Shown: positions 24,677 through 33,281 of the stretch, in pieces | How the letters are laid out: each line of letters opens with the position of its first letter | Position numbering within the stretch: the stretch's first letter is position 1 | Assembly: GCA_050742335.1 (NCBI GenBank) | Contig: JBOGIR010000122.1 | Location: 1 to 62,480, forward strand | Direction of reading: 5' to 3' | Length of the DNA: 62,480 nt | DNA from: DATCJA01 sp050742335 | GTDB lineage: Bacteria > Acidobacteriota > Vicinamibacteria > Vicinamibacterales > UBA2999 | The notes under the pieces: model-generated | Told to the model about the DNA's origin: nothing | Databases searched by the model: none | Seen by the model: only the letters and a program-made list of their open reading frames with translations | Translations under genes and position numbers: made by a program

Positions 24677-24831
24677 ATTCAGACCCAGTCTGCCGTCGAA
24701 CTTGAAGCACACCCACGTATTCTCCACGTGCGACGCCTCGAGCGCTCGACGCGTTCCACCTATCGCTCCTGCTATCATTCCGCCCGTGCGCTGAAGCGGG
24801 CGCATCGGAACAGCGGCTGGAGGGAACTGTG

Positions 24832-25848
24832 ATGATGGACCGGAGAAAGTTCGTCGCTGCTGCCGCGGCTGGGCTCGGTGCTCAGCTGGTTCACCCGTCC
24901 CGTGGCGCCCTCGCGCACACCACGACACAAGCCCCGATCGCAACGCCGCGCCTTCCGCCCGATGCGGGTCTGTTCCCAGGCTTCGAAGCCCGATGGGTTC
25001 GTACCCAGGGCGCCGACATTTTTCTGAGGCATGGTGGTGAAGGCCCGCCACTCCTCCTGCTGCACGGCAATCCCCTCACGCACGCCTCCTGGCACAAGGT
25101 GGCCGGGGTCCTGGCCAGGCGATTCCACGTGGTGGCGGCCGATCTTCGGGGTTACGGCGACAGCGTCGGCCCGGCCGACGGAGGCGTCAATCACGTCAAC
25201 TACTCGTTTCGCACCATGGCGCAGGATCAGGTCGACGTCATGACCGCACTCGGATTCGACCGGTTCTTTCTGGCTGGTCATGACCGGGGCGCGAGGACGG
25301 CGCATCGTCTGGCGCTCGATCACCCGGATCGCGTGCGAAAAGTGGCGCTGCTGGACATCGTCCCCACCCGCTACGTGTGGGCGCATACGTCGCGCGAGTG
25401 GGCGCTCGGGTCCTGGCACTGGTCCTTCATGGCGCAGCCCGACGAGCTGTTCGAGCGCATGATGGCGGCGGTTCCCGCGCGCGAGTACGTGCTGCGCCAC
25501 CTGAGCCGCACTGGCAAACCGGCGTTTTTCGACGATCGCGCGCTCGCCGAGTACGTCCGCTGCTTCACGTCGAAGACGATCCACGGCTCCTGCGAGGACT
25601 ACCGTGCCGCGGCAAGCATCGACCTCGAGCACGACGACGCCGATCACCAGGCCGGGCGTAAGATTGCCGCGCCGGCTCTCGTGATGTGGGGACGCCGCAG
25701 CGCCGTCGGACAGTTGTACGGCGACGTGCTGGCGATCTGGCGCGAGGTGGCGAGTGACGTGACCGGCGGCGCCGTCGAGAGTGGCCACTATCCTGCGGAG
25801 GAAGCCCCGCAGGCCGTCATGGAGGCGTTCGAGCGCTTTTTCGCGTAG
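24832..25848 (+). CDS. Tat-exported alpha/beta hydrolase, haloacetate dehalogenase type
   Basis: 338 residues from ATG 24832 (GTG 24829 and ATG 24835 are alternatives). N-terminal 'MDRRKFVAAAAAGLGAQ' is a Tat-like signal. The body matches fluoroacetate dehalogenases: oxyanion 'LLHGNPLTHASWHK', nucleophile Asp151 in 'AGHDRGARTAHRL' with the two Arg that hold the carboxylate, the acid Asp 24 residues later ('LLDIVPT'), the halide-binding His-Trp 45-46 residues after the nucleophile ('WHWSF'), Tyr in 'CEDYRAA', and base His319 in 'ESGHYPAEEAP'. Epoxide hydrolase activity is the main alternative. Export is unusual, since characterised relatives are cytoplasmic. Confidence 0.88.
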   Translation: MMDRRKFVAAAAAGLGAQLVHPSRGALAHTTTQAPIATPRLPPDAGLFPGFEARWVRTQGADIFLRHGGEGPPLLLLHGNPLTHASWHKVAGVLARRFHVVAADLRGYGDSVGPADGGVNHVNYSFRTMAQDQVDVMTALGFDRFFLAGHDRGARTAHRLALDHPDRVRKVALLDIVPTRYVWAHTSREWALGSWHWSFMAQPDELFERMMAAVPAREYVLRHLSRTGKPAFFDDRALAEYVRCFTSKTIHGSCEDYRAAASIDLEHDDADHQAGRKIAAPALVMWGRRSAVGQLYGDVLAIWREVASDVTGGAVESGHYPAEEAPQAVMEAFERFFA

Positions 25849-25981
25849 GCGTGCAACCTCTGCTTTGACACAAAGCATTGAAGTCGCCTCGGCGAAGCTC
25901 GACAGTTTGCCTACTCAAGCCGGAAACCGTGAATAGACACGCCTCCTCTCGACCGGTACATCCATTGCTCGGTTCCATGGC

Positions 25982-27028
25982 GTGCTGGCCGAGCTCAAGA
26001 GCGCCGCGTTCCTGGTGTCCCGCCAGGCCGGGCTGACGCGATGGATCGCCAATAGCCGCTGGCGCCGCACACGGCTGCTCGTGCTCTGCTATCACGGCGT
26101 CTCGCTCGTGGACGAGCACGAATGGAATCCTGAGCTGTACATCTCACGCGCGACGCTGGCGCGTCGCTTCGCGCTGCTGCAGCGCGCGGGCTGCAGCATC
26201 CTGTCATTAGACGAGGCGGTCCGGTGTCTGTATGCCGGCAGGCTTCCGGACCGCGCCGTCACCATTACCTTCGACGATGGCTACTGCGATTTCACGGCCG
26301 GCGCCCTGCCGTTGCTGACTGCGTATGGCTGGCCGGCCACGGTGTATGTCACAACGCACCAGTGCGATCGCCGGCGGCCGGTGGTGCACCTGCTTGCCTC
26401 CTACGCGCTGTGGAAACATCGGCATCAAACGCTCGACGCACGCGGGATAGCCGGGCTCGATCGCATCTATCCGCTCGCCTCTTCTGCCGCACGCCAGAGA
26501 GCCGTTGCGGACATGCAGGCTCGGATGTCCAGTGACGGAATGAACCCCGACGACGAACGGTTGTTCGCACGCCAGGTGCTGGAACGCCTGGGCATTGAAG
26601 ATGGCGATCTTTCGACGATCCCTGTTCTGTGCCTCATGACCGCCGCGGACCTTGCCGATGTGGCACGGCGCGGCATCGCGATCGAGCTGCACACCCATCG
26701 CCATCGCGTGGCGGCAGACGGCGACGATCTCATGGAGGAAATCCGTGTCAACCGCGCGACCGTTCGCGCGGCGACCGGATGCACGCCACGCCACTTCTGT
26801 TATCCGAACGGCACGTACCGCGCGTCGCATCTCCCGGCGCTCGAACGCGAAGGCATCGAGAGCGCCACGACGTGCGATCCGGACCTCGCGTCGCCGGCAT
26901 CACACCGGCTGCTGCTGCCACGTCTTGTCGACAATGAGATGGGTACCGATCTCCGGTTCGAAGCGTGGGTCACCGGCCTGGCGACGTGGCTGCCCCGCCG
27001 CACGCGGAAGGCCGATGTCGTCGATTGA
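25982..27028 (+). CDS. polysaccharide deacetylase (NodB) family protein
   Basis: 348 residues from GTG 25982. 'LLVLCYHGVSLVDEHEWN' and 'AVTITFDDGYCDFTAGALP' (the TFDDG motif 1 with catalytic Asp-Asp) are followed by a motif-2-like 'ELHTHRHRVA' and 'FCYPNGTY', with 'TTCDPDLASP' near the end. These are carbohydrate esterase family 4 features: metal-dependent N-deacetylation of surface or exported polysaccharide. No signal peptide is evident, as in the deacetylases of capsule/EPS clusters. The stop overlaps the next gene by 14 bases. Confidence 0.9.
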   Translation: MLAELKSAAFLVSRQAGLTRWIANSRWRRTRLLVLCYHGVSLVDEHEWNPELYISRATLARRFALLQRAGCSILSLDEAVRCLYAGRLPDRAVTITFDDGYCDFTAGALPLLTAYGWPATVYVTTHQCDRRRPVVHLLASYALWKHRHQTLDARGIAGLDRIYPLASSAARQRAVADMQARMSSDGMNPDDERLFARQVLERLGIEDGDLSTIPVLCLMTAADLADVARRGIAIELHTHRHRVAADGDDLMEEIRVNRATVRAATGCTPRHFCYPNGTYRASHLPALEREGIESATTCDPDLASPASHRLLLPRLVDNEMGTDLRFEAWVTGLATWLPRRTRKADVVD

Positions 27029-27983
27029 AGCGATTCGCCCGGTTCTTGCCGGCTGGCTCGACTGCGATGCTGCGCACGCGACGCGGCTCGCGATCGAGTC
27101 GACTGGTGTCTCACCGGACGAGGCCCGTTCGTGGCTGCGGTCGGTCACCGAAGAGCCCTCCTCGAGCGCGCGCATCCTCTGTCTCGTGTCCGCCGCCCGT
27201 CGCCGCGGTGCGATTCCTGAAGGCAGCGTGGCTATCGAGCGATGGCTGCTGGTGCGGCAAGGGCTGGATGCGATCGACTCAGAGGCGATGGCCACGCTCG
27301 GCGATCACGCTCGCCGGCTGACCTCTCAGGAGATCGCCACGCTTGTCGAGGATGACCCCTGGCTGCAGACAGGACTCGTCGCCTCGAACGTGCGGTTCCG
27401 TGAGTTCGCGAAGATCGTAACGGGGCGGCGCTTCTGCGCCGGGCTGTTTCATTGGGAGGAGTGCGGCGTTCGCCGGTCGTGGCTGTTCAGGGTGCCGCCG
27501 CGCGATTGGATGAGCCTCGGAACTACGCTCCTGCACATGGGAGGGCTCGGTCCCATGATGTTTCCGCACCTGAATCCACGCCGGCGCTCGCCGCATCTCC
27601 AGGAGCCGGACATCAACCAATCGCTGGCGGTACTCGCCGAATCGCTGGATCGGCGGCCCGATCTGCGCGGCATGGCCGCCGCGTCATGGCTCCGGTCGCC
27701 AGACACGCACCGCGTTTCGCCGAAGCTCGCCGCGGTGAACGCGCCGATTCTTGCCGGTGGCGGGTTCGTCACCACCGTCGGCGCAGCTCCAGACGACTGC
27801 GGTGTCTTGGCGAACAGCCAACGCCGGAGCCTTCTCTATCAGGAGGGTAAGTTCAAGCCGACGATCGGCCTCGTGCTCTGGCCGCGCGATGCGATGCTCC
27901 GCTGGTGGCGCGCGCACCCCACGCTCGCGAGCGGGTCGTGGCTCAGCGGTCCAGCCGCATACGGCGAAGGAGATCTCAATTAG
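27015..27983 (+). CDS. hypothetical protein overlapping the deacetylase
   Basis: 322 residues from ATG 27015, inside the 3' end of the deacetylase gene, which implies coupled translation. Not recognised. The N-terminal half is helical and charged; the C-terminal half has 'GRRFCAGLFHWEECGVRR', 'GLGPMMFPHLNPRRRSPHL' and 'GKFKPTIGLVLWPRDAMLRW'. No TM segment or signal is evident. The overlap suggests a role in the same polysaccharide process, but none can be named. Confidence 0.7.
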   Translation: MSSIEAIRPVLAGWLDCDAAHATRLAIESTGVSPDEARSWLRSVTEEPSSSARILCLVSAARRRGAIPEGSVAIERWLLVRQGLDAIDSEAMATLGDHARRLTSQEIATLVEDDPWLQTGLVASNVRFREFAKIVTGRRFCAGLFHWEECGVRRSWLFRVPPRDWMSLGTTLLHMGGLGPMMFPHLNPRRRSPHLQEPDINQSLAVLAESLDRRPDLRGMAAASWLRSPDTHRVSPKLAAVNAPILAGGGFVTTVGAAPDDCGVLANSQRRSLLYQEGKFKPTIGLVLWPRDAMLRWWRAHPTLASGSWLSGPAAYGEGDLN

Positions 27984-27993
27984 ATCGGCAGCA

Positions 27994-28108
27994 CACCGAC
28001 ACGACAAGACCACGAAACACACGAAGGTCGCGAAGACCACGAGTAATAAAACCAAGCTAAATGTGGTGATCTTCCTGATCTTCGTGGCCTTCGTGGTTCG
28101 CGTGGCGA
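27994..28108. repeat. CACGAAG-arm palindrome
   Basis: The left arm carries GACCACGAAACACACGAAGG and GACCACGAG units, and the right arm TCTTCGTGGCCTTCGTGGTT, around an AT-rich centre (AATAAAACCAAGC). Units are 8-9 bases. It fills the gap before the metallo-beta-lactamase-fold gene. Confidence 0.75.
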
Positions 28109-28149
28109 CGGGACGCGCTACACTGTCGCCGTTGACCGGGAGGGGTGCC

Positions 28150-29052
28150 ATGACGATGAGAGCCGGGACAGTTGTCGCGTCTGCGCTGTTGCTCGCAACG
28201 CCCTCGTGGGCCCAGGACCTCGGGCCGCACTTCCGCAAAATCGCAGACGGCATCTACGTGCAGACCGCGCGCGAGGTCAATTCCAACGTCGGGATCATTC
28301 TCACGAGCGACGGCGTGGTGCTCATCGACAGTGGCCAGACGCCGATCGATACGCGTGAAGTGGCGGAGGTCGTGAAGAAGCTCACGCCGCTGCCGGTCAA
28401 GTACATCATCGATACCGAGGTACATCCCGACCACACCACCGGCCACTTCGTGTTCTCGCCTCCTGCGATCGTCGTCAACCACCAGGGCGCCGGCGACGCC
28501 ATGCGGAAAGCGGAGAACCCGAACCGGTCGCAGACGCTTGCCGCGCAGTCTCCCGAGATGGCGCAGGCCTCACAGGGTTACCGGCTCGTCGTGCCCCACA
28601 TCGAGTACCAGCAGAAGATGACGTTGCGCGTGGGGGAGCGAACCCTCGAGCTCATGCACCTGAAGAACGCCCACAGCGAAGCGGATACCGCCGTGTGGCT
28701 GCCTGCTGAACGCGTCCTGTTCGCCTCGTCGGTCGCGATTCCAAACAGCCTCAACAACGTGCGGGCCTTCGTCACGATTCCCGAGATGCTGGCTGCGACG
28801 CGCATGCTGCGATCGTTGAACCCGGCCGCCGTCATCCCGGGACACGGCTCGTTCGGGACAACCGCGATCTTCGATGCGAGTGAGAAGTACTACACGCTCC
28901 TGGTGGAGCGCGTGCGCGCGATGGTCATGCAGGGACGAACGCGCGACGAGATTACCAAGGAGCTCAAGATGCCGGAATCGGCGAGCTGGGCCTACCAGGA
29001 CCGGTGGCCGAGCAACGTGGATGCGGCGTATCGCGCCGCGACACAGAAGTAG
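28150..29052 (+). CDS. secreted metallo-beta-lactamase-fold hydrolase
   Basis: 300 residues from ATG 28150 with GGGAGGGG just upstream; signal MRAGTVVASALLLATPSWAQ. MBL fold: 'NVGIILTSDGVVLIDSGQTP', metal block 'IIDTEVHPDHTTGHFVF', 'LMHLKNAHSEADTAVWLP', 'VLFASSV', 'VIPGHGSFG'. The metal motif reads E-x-H-x-D-H: the first His of the usual HxHxDH is Glu. The second-site ligands (Asp, His) and the downstream His residues are present, so a one-metal or altered site is possible. It precedes two TLVV genes and a DUF6152 gene on the same strand. Confidence 0.88.
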   Translation: MTMRAGTVVASALLLATPSWAQDLGPHFRKIADGIYVQTAREVNSNVGIILTSDGVVLIDSGQTPIDTREVAEVVKKLTPLPVKYIIDTEVHPDHTTGHFVFSPPAIVVNHQGAGDAMRKAENPNRSQTLAAQSPEMAQASQGYRLVVPHIEYQQKMTLRVGERTLELMHLKNAHSEADTAVWLPAERVLFASSVAIPNSLNNVRAFVTIPEMLAATRMLRSLNPAAVIPGHGSFGTTAIFDASEKYYTLLVERVRAMVMQGRTRDEITKELKMPESASWAYQDRWPSNVDAAYRAATQK

Positions 29053-29157
29053 GAATCGTAGTGACGTTGATCGTGACCGGCTGTTCCATAAAACAGTGGT
29101 TCGGTCCTACAATGCGCCGAAGCCGTCGGCGCAGGAACAGAGATGGGAGTTCCGACA

Positions 29158-30048
29158 ATGCCACATCCTGGTTGGGTTGTAATGGCCGTCCTTTTCGTTG
29201 CAACGCTGGGCCTCCCCGCTGAGACACTCGCCCAGGCGAATGCTTCGGGTGGCTGGTTGGTTCCGGAGTGGAACAAACCGCCGGTCACGGATGCGAACAG
29301 GAAGCCGGCGCCGCGGCGCAGCCTGGCCGGCACGTGGGGGCCGGCAGCGGGAGCGGGCGCAGGGACCCAGGCAAGTGGTGTGCAGTTGAAGCCGAACAAC
29401 GGCAGGCCGGAAAATCAACTTCCGTATACTCCCTACGGCCTGGAGCTGTACAAGTCCCACAAGGCGCTCGAGGGGATCGACGCGGTGCTGCCTTCCCAGG
29501 ACAACGATCCCAGAAATCGCTGCGAGCCGTTGGGAATGCCGCGCTACAACCACTACAACGTCAGGCTCACGCAGTTCTTTCAAGACGAGCACAAGATTGT
29601 GATCCTGTATCACTACGACAACCGCTGGCGCGTCATCTGGACCGACGGTCGCCAGCTTCCCACCTTGGTGGATGGCGGCGTCGCCATCGCCGGTGAAATC
29701 CGGGAGCCGCGGTTCTTCGGCTACTCGGTGGGCCGGTGGATAGACGACTACACGTTCCAGGTCCAGACGGTAGGCGCGATGCCGGAAGACCGCGTGTGGC
29801 TCGATTCGACGGGCCGGCCCATCAGCGACCAGGTCCGCGTCACCGAGACATTTCAGCGCGTGGACTATGACACGCTGGTGTGGTCGGAAACGATCGACGA
29901 TCCGAAGGTGTATGCCAGGCCGTGGGAGACCTTGAAACTCCCGATGCGCTTGCACGATCCCCGTACCGACATCCAGGAGTACTACTGCTCACCGGCCGAG
30001 CAGGAGAACTACAACAAGCTGTTCGGCAACACGGCGAGCGGCAAGTAG
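29158..30048 (+). CDS. secreted TLVV-family protein (divergent)
   Basis: 296 residues from ATG 29158 (GGGAG seven bases upstream; ATG 29143 also in frame). Signal MPHPGWVVMAVLFVATLGLP then 'AETLAQ'. Family order is kept but diverged: 'RSLAGTW', 'LPYTPYGLELYKSHKALEG', Cys in 'RCEPLGMPRYNHYNV', 'HKIVILYHYDNRWRVIWTDG', 'FFGYSVGRWIDDYTFQVQTV' (the G-x-TLVV core is lost to D-D-Y-T-F-Q-V), 'VWLDSTGRPISDQVRVTE', 'ETIDDPKVYARPWE', Cys in 'EYYCSPAEQ'. A DUF6152 gene follows 99 bases later. Confidence 0.75.
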   Translation: MPHPGWVVMAVLFVATLGLPAETLAQANASGGWLVPEWNKPPVTDANRKPAPRRSLAGTWGPAAGAGAGTQASGVQLKPNNGRPENQLPYTPYGLELYKSHKALEGIDAVLPSQDNDPRNRCEPLGMPRYNHYNVRLTQFFQDEHKIVILYHYDNRWRVIWTDGRQLPTLVDGGVAIAGEIREPRFFGYSVGRWIDDYTFQVQTVGAMPEDRVWLDSTGRPISDQVRVTETFQRVDYDTLVWSETIDDPKVYARPWETLKLPMRLHDPRTDIQEYYCSPAEQENYNKLFGNTASGK

Positions 30049-30055
30049 GCTATAT

Positions 30056-30124
30056 AGAGTCTTTGGTCTTTGGTCTCTGGTCTTTGGGCGCGACTAAAGA
30101 CCAAAGACTAAAGACTAGAGAGAG
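30056..30124. repeat. AAAGACC-arm palindrome
   Basis: The left arm is GTCTTTGGTCTTTGGTCTCT and the right arm is AAAGACCAAAGACTAAAGAC, 7-base units facing each other around GGGCGCGACT. It lies between a TLVV gene and the DUF6152 gene. The same unit recurs at 56738-56832. Confidence 0.85.
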
Positions 30125-30147
30125 GCACTTCCAGGAAAGAGGGCGCC

Positions 30148-30552
30148 ATGAGAAATCGGCCGGTCGTCGTGTTGGCTCTCGCCGTCGGGCTGCTGATGCC
30201 ATGGCCCCTGCTCGCGCACCACGGCAGCGCGGCGTTTGACACCGGGAAAAAGGTGACGCTGAAAGGGACTGTGAAGGAATGGGTGTACTCCAATCCCCAC
30301 TGTCTGCTGAGACTGGACGTCACAGGCGAGGACGGCCAGGTGGTGCCGTGGGTTGCGGAGGGTCAGGCTCCGAATGTCATCTTTCCCGCCGGCTACCGCA
30401 AGGATTCGTTCAAGGCTGGAGACCAAGTGACAGTCATTGTGGAGCCCGTCAAGAATGGTCGGCCCTTGGGGCGCATCCTCCAGTCCGTGCTCGCCGATGG
30501 CAAAGTCCTGGGCGTTGCGTCATCTGCCGGGACAGCACCACCGCAGCCATAA
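30148..30552 (+). CDS. DUF6152 family protein
   Basis: 134 residues. Signal peptide MRNRPVVVLALAVGLLMPWP then 'LLA', and the mature protein should start 'HHGSAAFDTGKKVTLKG'. The rest ('EWVYSNPHCLLRLDVTG', 'EGQAPNVIF', 'GDQVTVIVEPVKNGRPLG') is the small DUF6152 beta fold, with a conserved N-P-H. A His at the mature N-terminus plus N-P-H-C could bind copper, as in CopC or LPMO histidine braces; that is inference from the sequence pattern. It sits 39 bases before a TLVV gene. Confidence 0.85.
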   Translation: MRNRPVVVLALAVGLLMPWPLLAHHGSAAFDTGKKVTLKGTVKEWVYSNPHCLLRLDVTGEDGQVVPWVAEGQAPNVIFPAGYRKDSFKAGDQVTVIVEPVKNGRPLGRILQSVLADGKVLGVASSAGTAPPQP

Positions 30553-30591
30553 TTCGGGGCCCGCAAGCGGCAAGAGGCCAGCGAGGGATTC

Positions 30592-31446
30592 ATGAAGAAG
30601 GTGCCGTACCTGTTCGCCGCGCTGCTGGCGCTGGCGCTCGCGCCTGCAGCGGAGTCGCAGCAGGTCGGCGGCGCCGCGCCCGGGCCCGCGGCCGGCGAGG
30701 TGCCGTTCATCTTTCTGCCCAGTCCGACGATCCCCGACGCAGACGCCGCGCGTCAGCCGATTCCGCGGCTGCCCGATGGCACCGTGGATCTCACCGGCCC
30801 CTGGGTGGGCGGCGGCTCCAACGTCGACATCGAGCTCGAGGGTGGATTGAAGCCTGGAGATCTGCCACTCCTCCCCTGGGCGAGCGAGGTCAGGGCCAGG
30901 CGAAACAAGGCAGAGGAACCCTACACGGCGTGCCTGCCGATGGGGGTCCCGCGTGTCAACCCGTACCCGTGGAAATTCGCGATGTCCTACACCGCGAAGG
31001 GACTGTCGCATATCTACGTGCTGCACGAGACCGGCGACGCGGGCGCGCATCGCGTCGTCTACATGGACGGCCGCACGCATCCTGCGGACCCGATCCCGAC
31101 GTGGTGGGGGCACTCGATCGGCCGGTGGGACGACGACACGCTCGTCGTCGACACCGTGGGCTACAACGACAAGTTCTGGTTCGACAGCCGCGGCACGCCG
31201 CACACCGAGCAACTGCACACGGTGGAGCGGTATACGCGCATCAACTGGGGACGACTGCGCCACGTGTTCCGCCTGGACGACCCGGGCGCGTTCTCGAGAC
31301 CGGTGACGTTGAACTTCGTGGCGCGGCTGCTGCGCCCGGACCTGAAGACGGGCGGCGGCGAGCTGATGGAGTTCATCTGCCTCGAGGACAATCAGTACGG
31401 CTCCGCGGCGGGGCTGAGGCCGGGCACCGGGACCAGCCTCAAGTAG
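30592..31446 (+). CDS. secreted TLVV-family protein
   Basis: 284 residues. Signal MKKVPYLFAALLALALAPAA. 'PDGTVDLTGPW', Cys in 'TACLPMGVPRVNPYPW', 'LSHIYVLHETGDAGAHRVV', 'YMDGRTHPADPIP', core 'GHSIGRWDDDTLVVDTVGYN', 'RGTPHTEQLHTVERYTRINW', 'LDDPGAFSRP', Cys in 'MEFICLEDNQY'. It follows the DUF6152 gene by 39 bases and the FmdB gene comes 26 bases after it, so DUF6152-TLVV-FmdB-transporter is probably one transcript. Confidence 0.82.
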   Translation: MKKVPYLFAALLALALAPAAESQQVGGAAPGPAAGEVPFIFLPSPTIPDADAARQPIPRLPDGTVDLTGPWVGGGSNVDIELEGGLKPGDLPLLPWASEVRARRNKAEEPYTACLPMGVPRVNPYPWKFAMSYTAKGLSHIYVLHETGDAGAHRVVYMDGRTHPADPIPTWWGHSIGRWDDDTLVVDTVGYNDKFWFDSRGTPHTEQLHTVERYTRINWGRLRHVFRLDDPGAFSRPVTLNFVARLLRPDLKTGGGELMEFICLEDNQYGSAAGLRPGTGTSLK

Positions 31447-31472
31447 AGAGGACCGCGTCGAGCGGGTTGACG

Positions 31473-31772
31473 ATGCCGATTCACGAATACGCATGCAAGG
31501 CGTGCGGCAGCCAGTTCGAGCATCTCTTGCTCCCGGCCGCGAAGACCGAGCCCGTCTGCCCGGCCTGCGGGAGCCGGGACCTCGAGAAGCTGATGTCCGG
31601 GTTCGCGTTGAGCACACGCGAACTGACGAAGGCGCGCGTCAAGGCGGCGCGGACACAGATGGCGCAGAGCAAGGACCACAAGGACAAGCAGGTCGCGGAA
31701 GCCGAGTACCACAAGCACCACATCGAGGACCACCTGCCACCCTCCGATACTCCGCCACGCCGAAGCAAATGA
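31473..31772 (+). CDS. FmdB-type zinc-ribbon protein
   Basis: 99 residues from ATG 31473; much longer extension upstream in the frame is overlap with the preceding gene. The N-terminus 'MPIHEYACKACGSQFEHL' with a second C-P-A-C-G ('PVCPACGSRDLEKLMSGF') is the standard FmdB zinc ribbon, here followed by a charged, Lys/His-rich C-terminal tail. FmdB proteins are linked to regulation of formamidase/acetamidase genes but their function is not proven. It overlaps the transporter by 4 bases (ATGA). Confidence 0.92.
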   Translation: MPIHEYACKACGSQFEHLLLPAAKTEPVCPACGSRDLEKLMSGFALSTRELTKARVKAARTQMAQSKDHKDKQVAEAEYHKHHIEDHLPPSDTPPRRSK

Positions 31773-33139
31773 CTTCCGGATCGTGGCGGATGGTCATCCT
31801 CGCCAGCCTGGGCGGCACGCTGGAGTACTTCGACTTCATGCTGTTCGCCATCTTCGCGCAGCAGATTGGCCAGGCGGTGTTCCCCAGCAGCGATCCGCTC
31901 GTGTCGCTCATGCTGGCCTTCACCACGTTCGCCGTGGGGTACCTGGCGAGGCCGATTGGCGGCGTGATCCTCGGCAACCTTGGCGACCGGTTCGGGCGGC
32001 GCGGCGTGTTCCTCGCCTCAATCTTCATCACCTCTGCCGCCACGCTCGGCATCGGGCTGGTGCCGGCCTACGCCTCGTGGGGCATCGCGGCCAGCATCAC
32101 GGTCGTGGCGCTGCGCATCATCCAGGGGTTCTGCCTGGGAGGAGAGCTGCCGGGCGCCGTGACCTACGTCGTCGAGTCGGCGCCCCGGTTGGCGCCCTTC
32201 GTCTGCAGCGTCGTCTATGCGTGTGTCACTGCCGGCGTGGCGATCGCCACGGGGATCGCGCTGGTCGTGGGCCGCGTGATGACTCCAGAGGAGGCGGTGC
32301 AGTACGGATGGCGCATCGCGTTCATCGCCGGCGGCGTCATGGGGCTGGCCGGCTACTGGCTGCGCCGTTCCTTTGAAGAGTCGGCCGAGTTCGCGGAGCT
32401 GAAGCGGCTCAAGGCGGTGTCGACGCACCCGTTTCGCGATCTCGTTCGCACGCACCCCTGGCAGATTGTGGCCGCCATGGCGGTGCAGTGCTCGACCGCA
32501 GGTTTCAACGGTCTGTTCTTCGCCCATATGCCGGCGTACCTGATCGGCGTGCTCCAGTACGACCAGCAGACGGCCGTGTTCGCGCAGACCTACGGCGTGG
32601 TGTTGCACGCGATGCTGATTCTCGCGGCCGGCTGGCTCGCCCTGCGTGTGGCGCCGCACCTGTTGCTGCGGGCCGGAGCGGTGATGCTGGCCGTCGGCGC
32701 CTACCCCTTCTACGCCGCACTGTCCAGCCGGCCGGCGGACCTCGTCCTGCTCATGACCGTGGCGGCAGCCGGAGGGGCGTTCGTGAATGCAACGTTCGCG
32801 TTCGTCACCGCCGACCTGTTTGCCACGCGCGTCAGGTTCAGCGGCATCGCGGTGGCGCAGAACATCACTCAATCGGCATTCGGCGGCACGACGCCACTCA
32901 TCGCCACCGCATTGATCGCGACGCTGGGAACGGCGGCGGCGCCTGCCGCGTATCTGATTGGGTGCGCCGTCATCACGTTTCTAGGCAGTCTCGCGGCCAC
33001 CCGGTTCAGCAGTCAGCTTCGCCGTGCCGGAGACGGGTCGCGCATGAGCGCCACGCCGGCAACGCCGGCAGATCTACGGAGCGGCGGAGTGGGTGCGTTG
33101 CGCCAGGCGCCGGCCCATATGCGGCAACCGGCGCCGTGA
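31769..33139 (+). CDS. MFS transporter of the metabolite:H+ symporter type
   Basis: 456 residues from ATG 31769, overlapping the FmdB stop. Twelve hydrophobic segments. The start 'GGTLEYFDFMLFAIFA' has the D-x-x-F/M pattern of MHS/ProP-type symporters, followed by motif A 'GNLGDRFGRRGVFLAS', 'RIIQGFCLGGELPGAVTYV', and 'RRSFEESAEFAELKRL' in the central loop. Substrates of this group are carboxylates, betaines or dicarboxylates; the actual one is unknown. Tight coupling to FmdB hints at amide or organic acid use, but that is guesswork. Confidence 0.92.
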   Translation: MTSGSWRMVILASLGGTLEYFDFMLFAIFAQQIGQAVFPSSDPLVSLMLAFTTFAVGYLARPIGGVILGNLGDRFGRRGVFLASIFITSAATLGIGLVPAYASWGIAASITVVALRIIQGFCLGGELPGAVTYVVESAPRLAPFVCSVVYACVTAGVAIATGIALVVGRVMTPEEAVQYGWRIAFIAGGVMGLAGYWLRRSFEESAEFAELKRLKAVSTHPFRDLVRTHPWQIVAAMAVQCSTAGFNGLFFAHMPAYLIGVLQYDQQTAVFAQTYGVVLHAMLILAAGWLALRVAPHLLLRAGAVMLAVGAYPFYAALSSRPADLVLLMTVAAAGGAFVNATFAFVTADLFATRVRFSGIAVAQNITQSAFGGTTPLIATALIATLGTAAAPAAYLIGCAVITFLGSLAATRFSSQLRRAGDGSRMSATPATPADLRSGGVGALRQAPAHMRQPAP

Positions 33140-33145
33140 TACGGG

Positions 33146-33218
33146 CCACAGAGACACAGAGGCACAGAGAACATCTTGAAAAACTCTGTGTCTCTGCGTC
33201 TCTGTGGCGCCTTGGTCG
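33146..33218. repeat. CACAGAG-arm palindrome
   Basis: The left arm CCACAGAGACACAGAGGCAC and right arm CTCTGTGTCTCTGCGTCTCT are inverted arrays of CACAGAG-like units around AACATCTTGAAAAA. Flanking bases (CGGGCC and GGCGCC) match the copies at 12875 and 57572. Confidence 0.85.
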
Positions 33219-33281
33219 CTTGCACCGCAGGACGCATCGAGGATAATTCATCTGTCCCTTCACTAAGAAAGGAGCACTGCG

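Noticed and set aside
24661..24830. Transposase remnant near the toxin-antitoxin genes
   Set aside because: No transposase motif or long inverted ends could be found; the adjacency of two pairs does not by itself show a mobile element.
33146..33218. CRISPR-like repetition in the CACAGAG arrays
   Set aside because: Units are 7-8 bases without unique spacers, arranged as inverted arms, and no cas genes are present.
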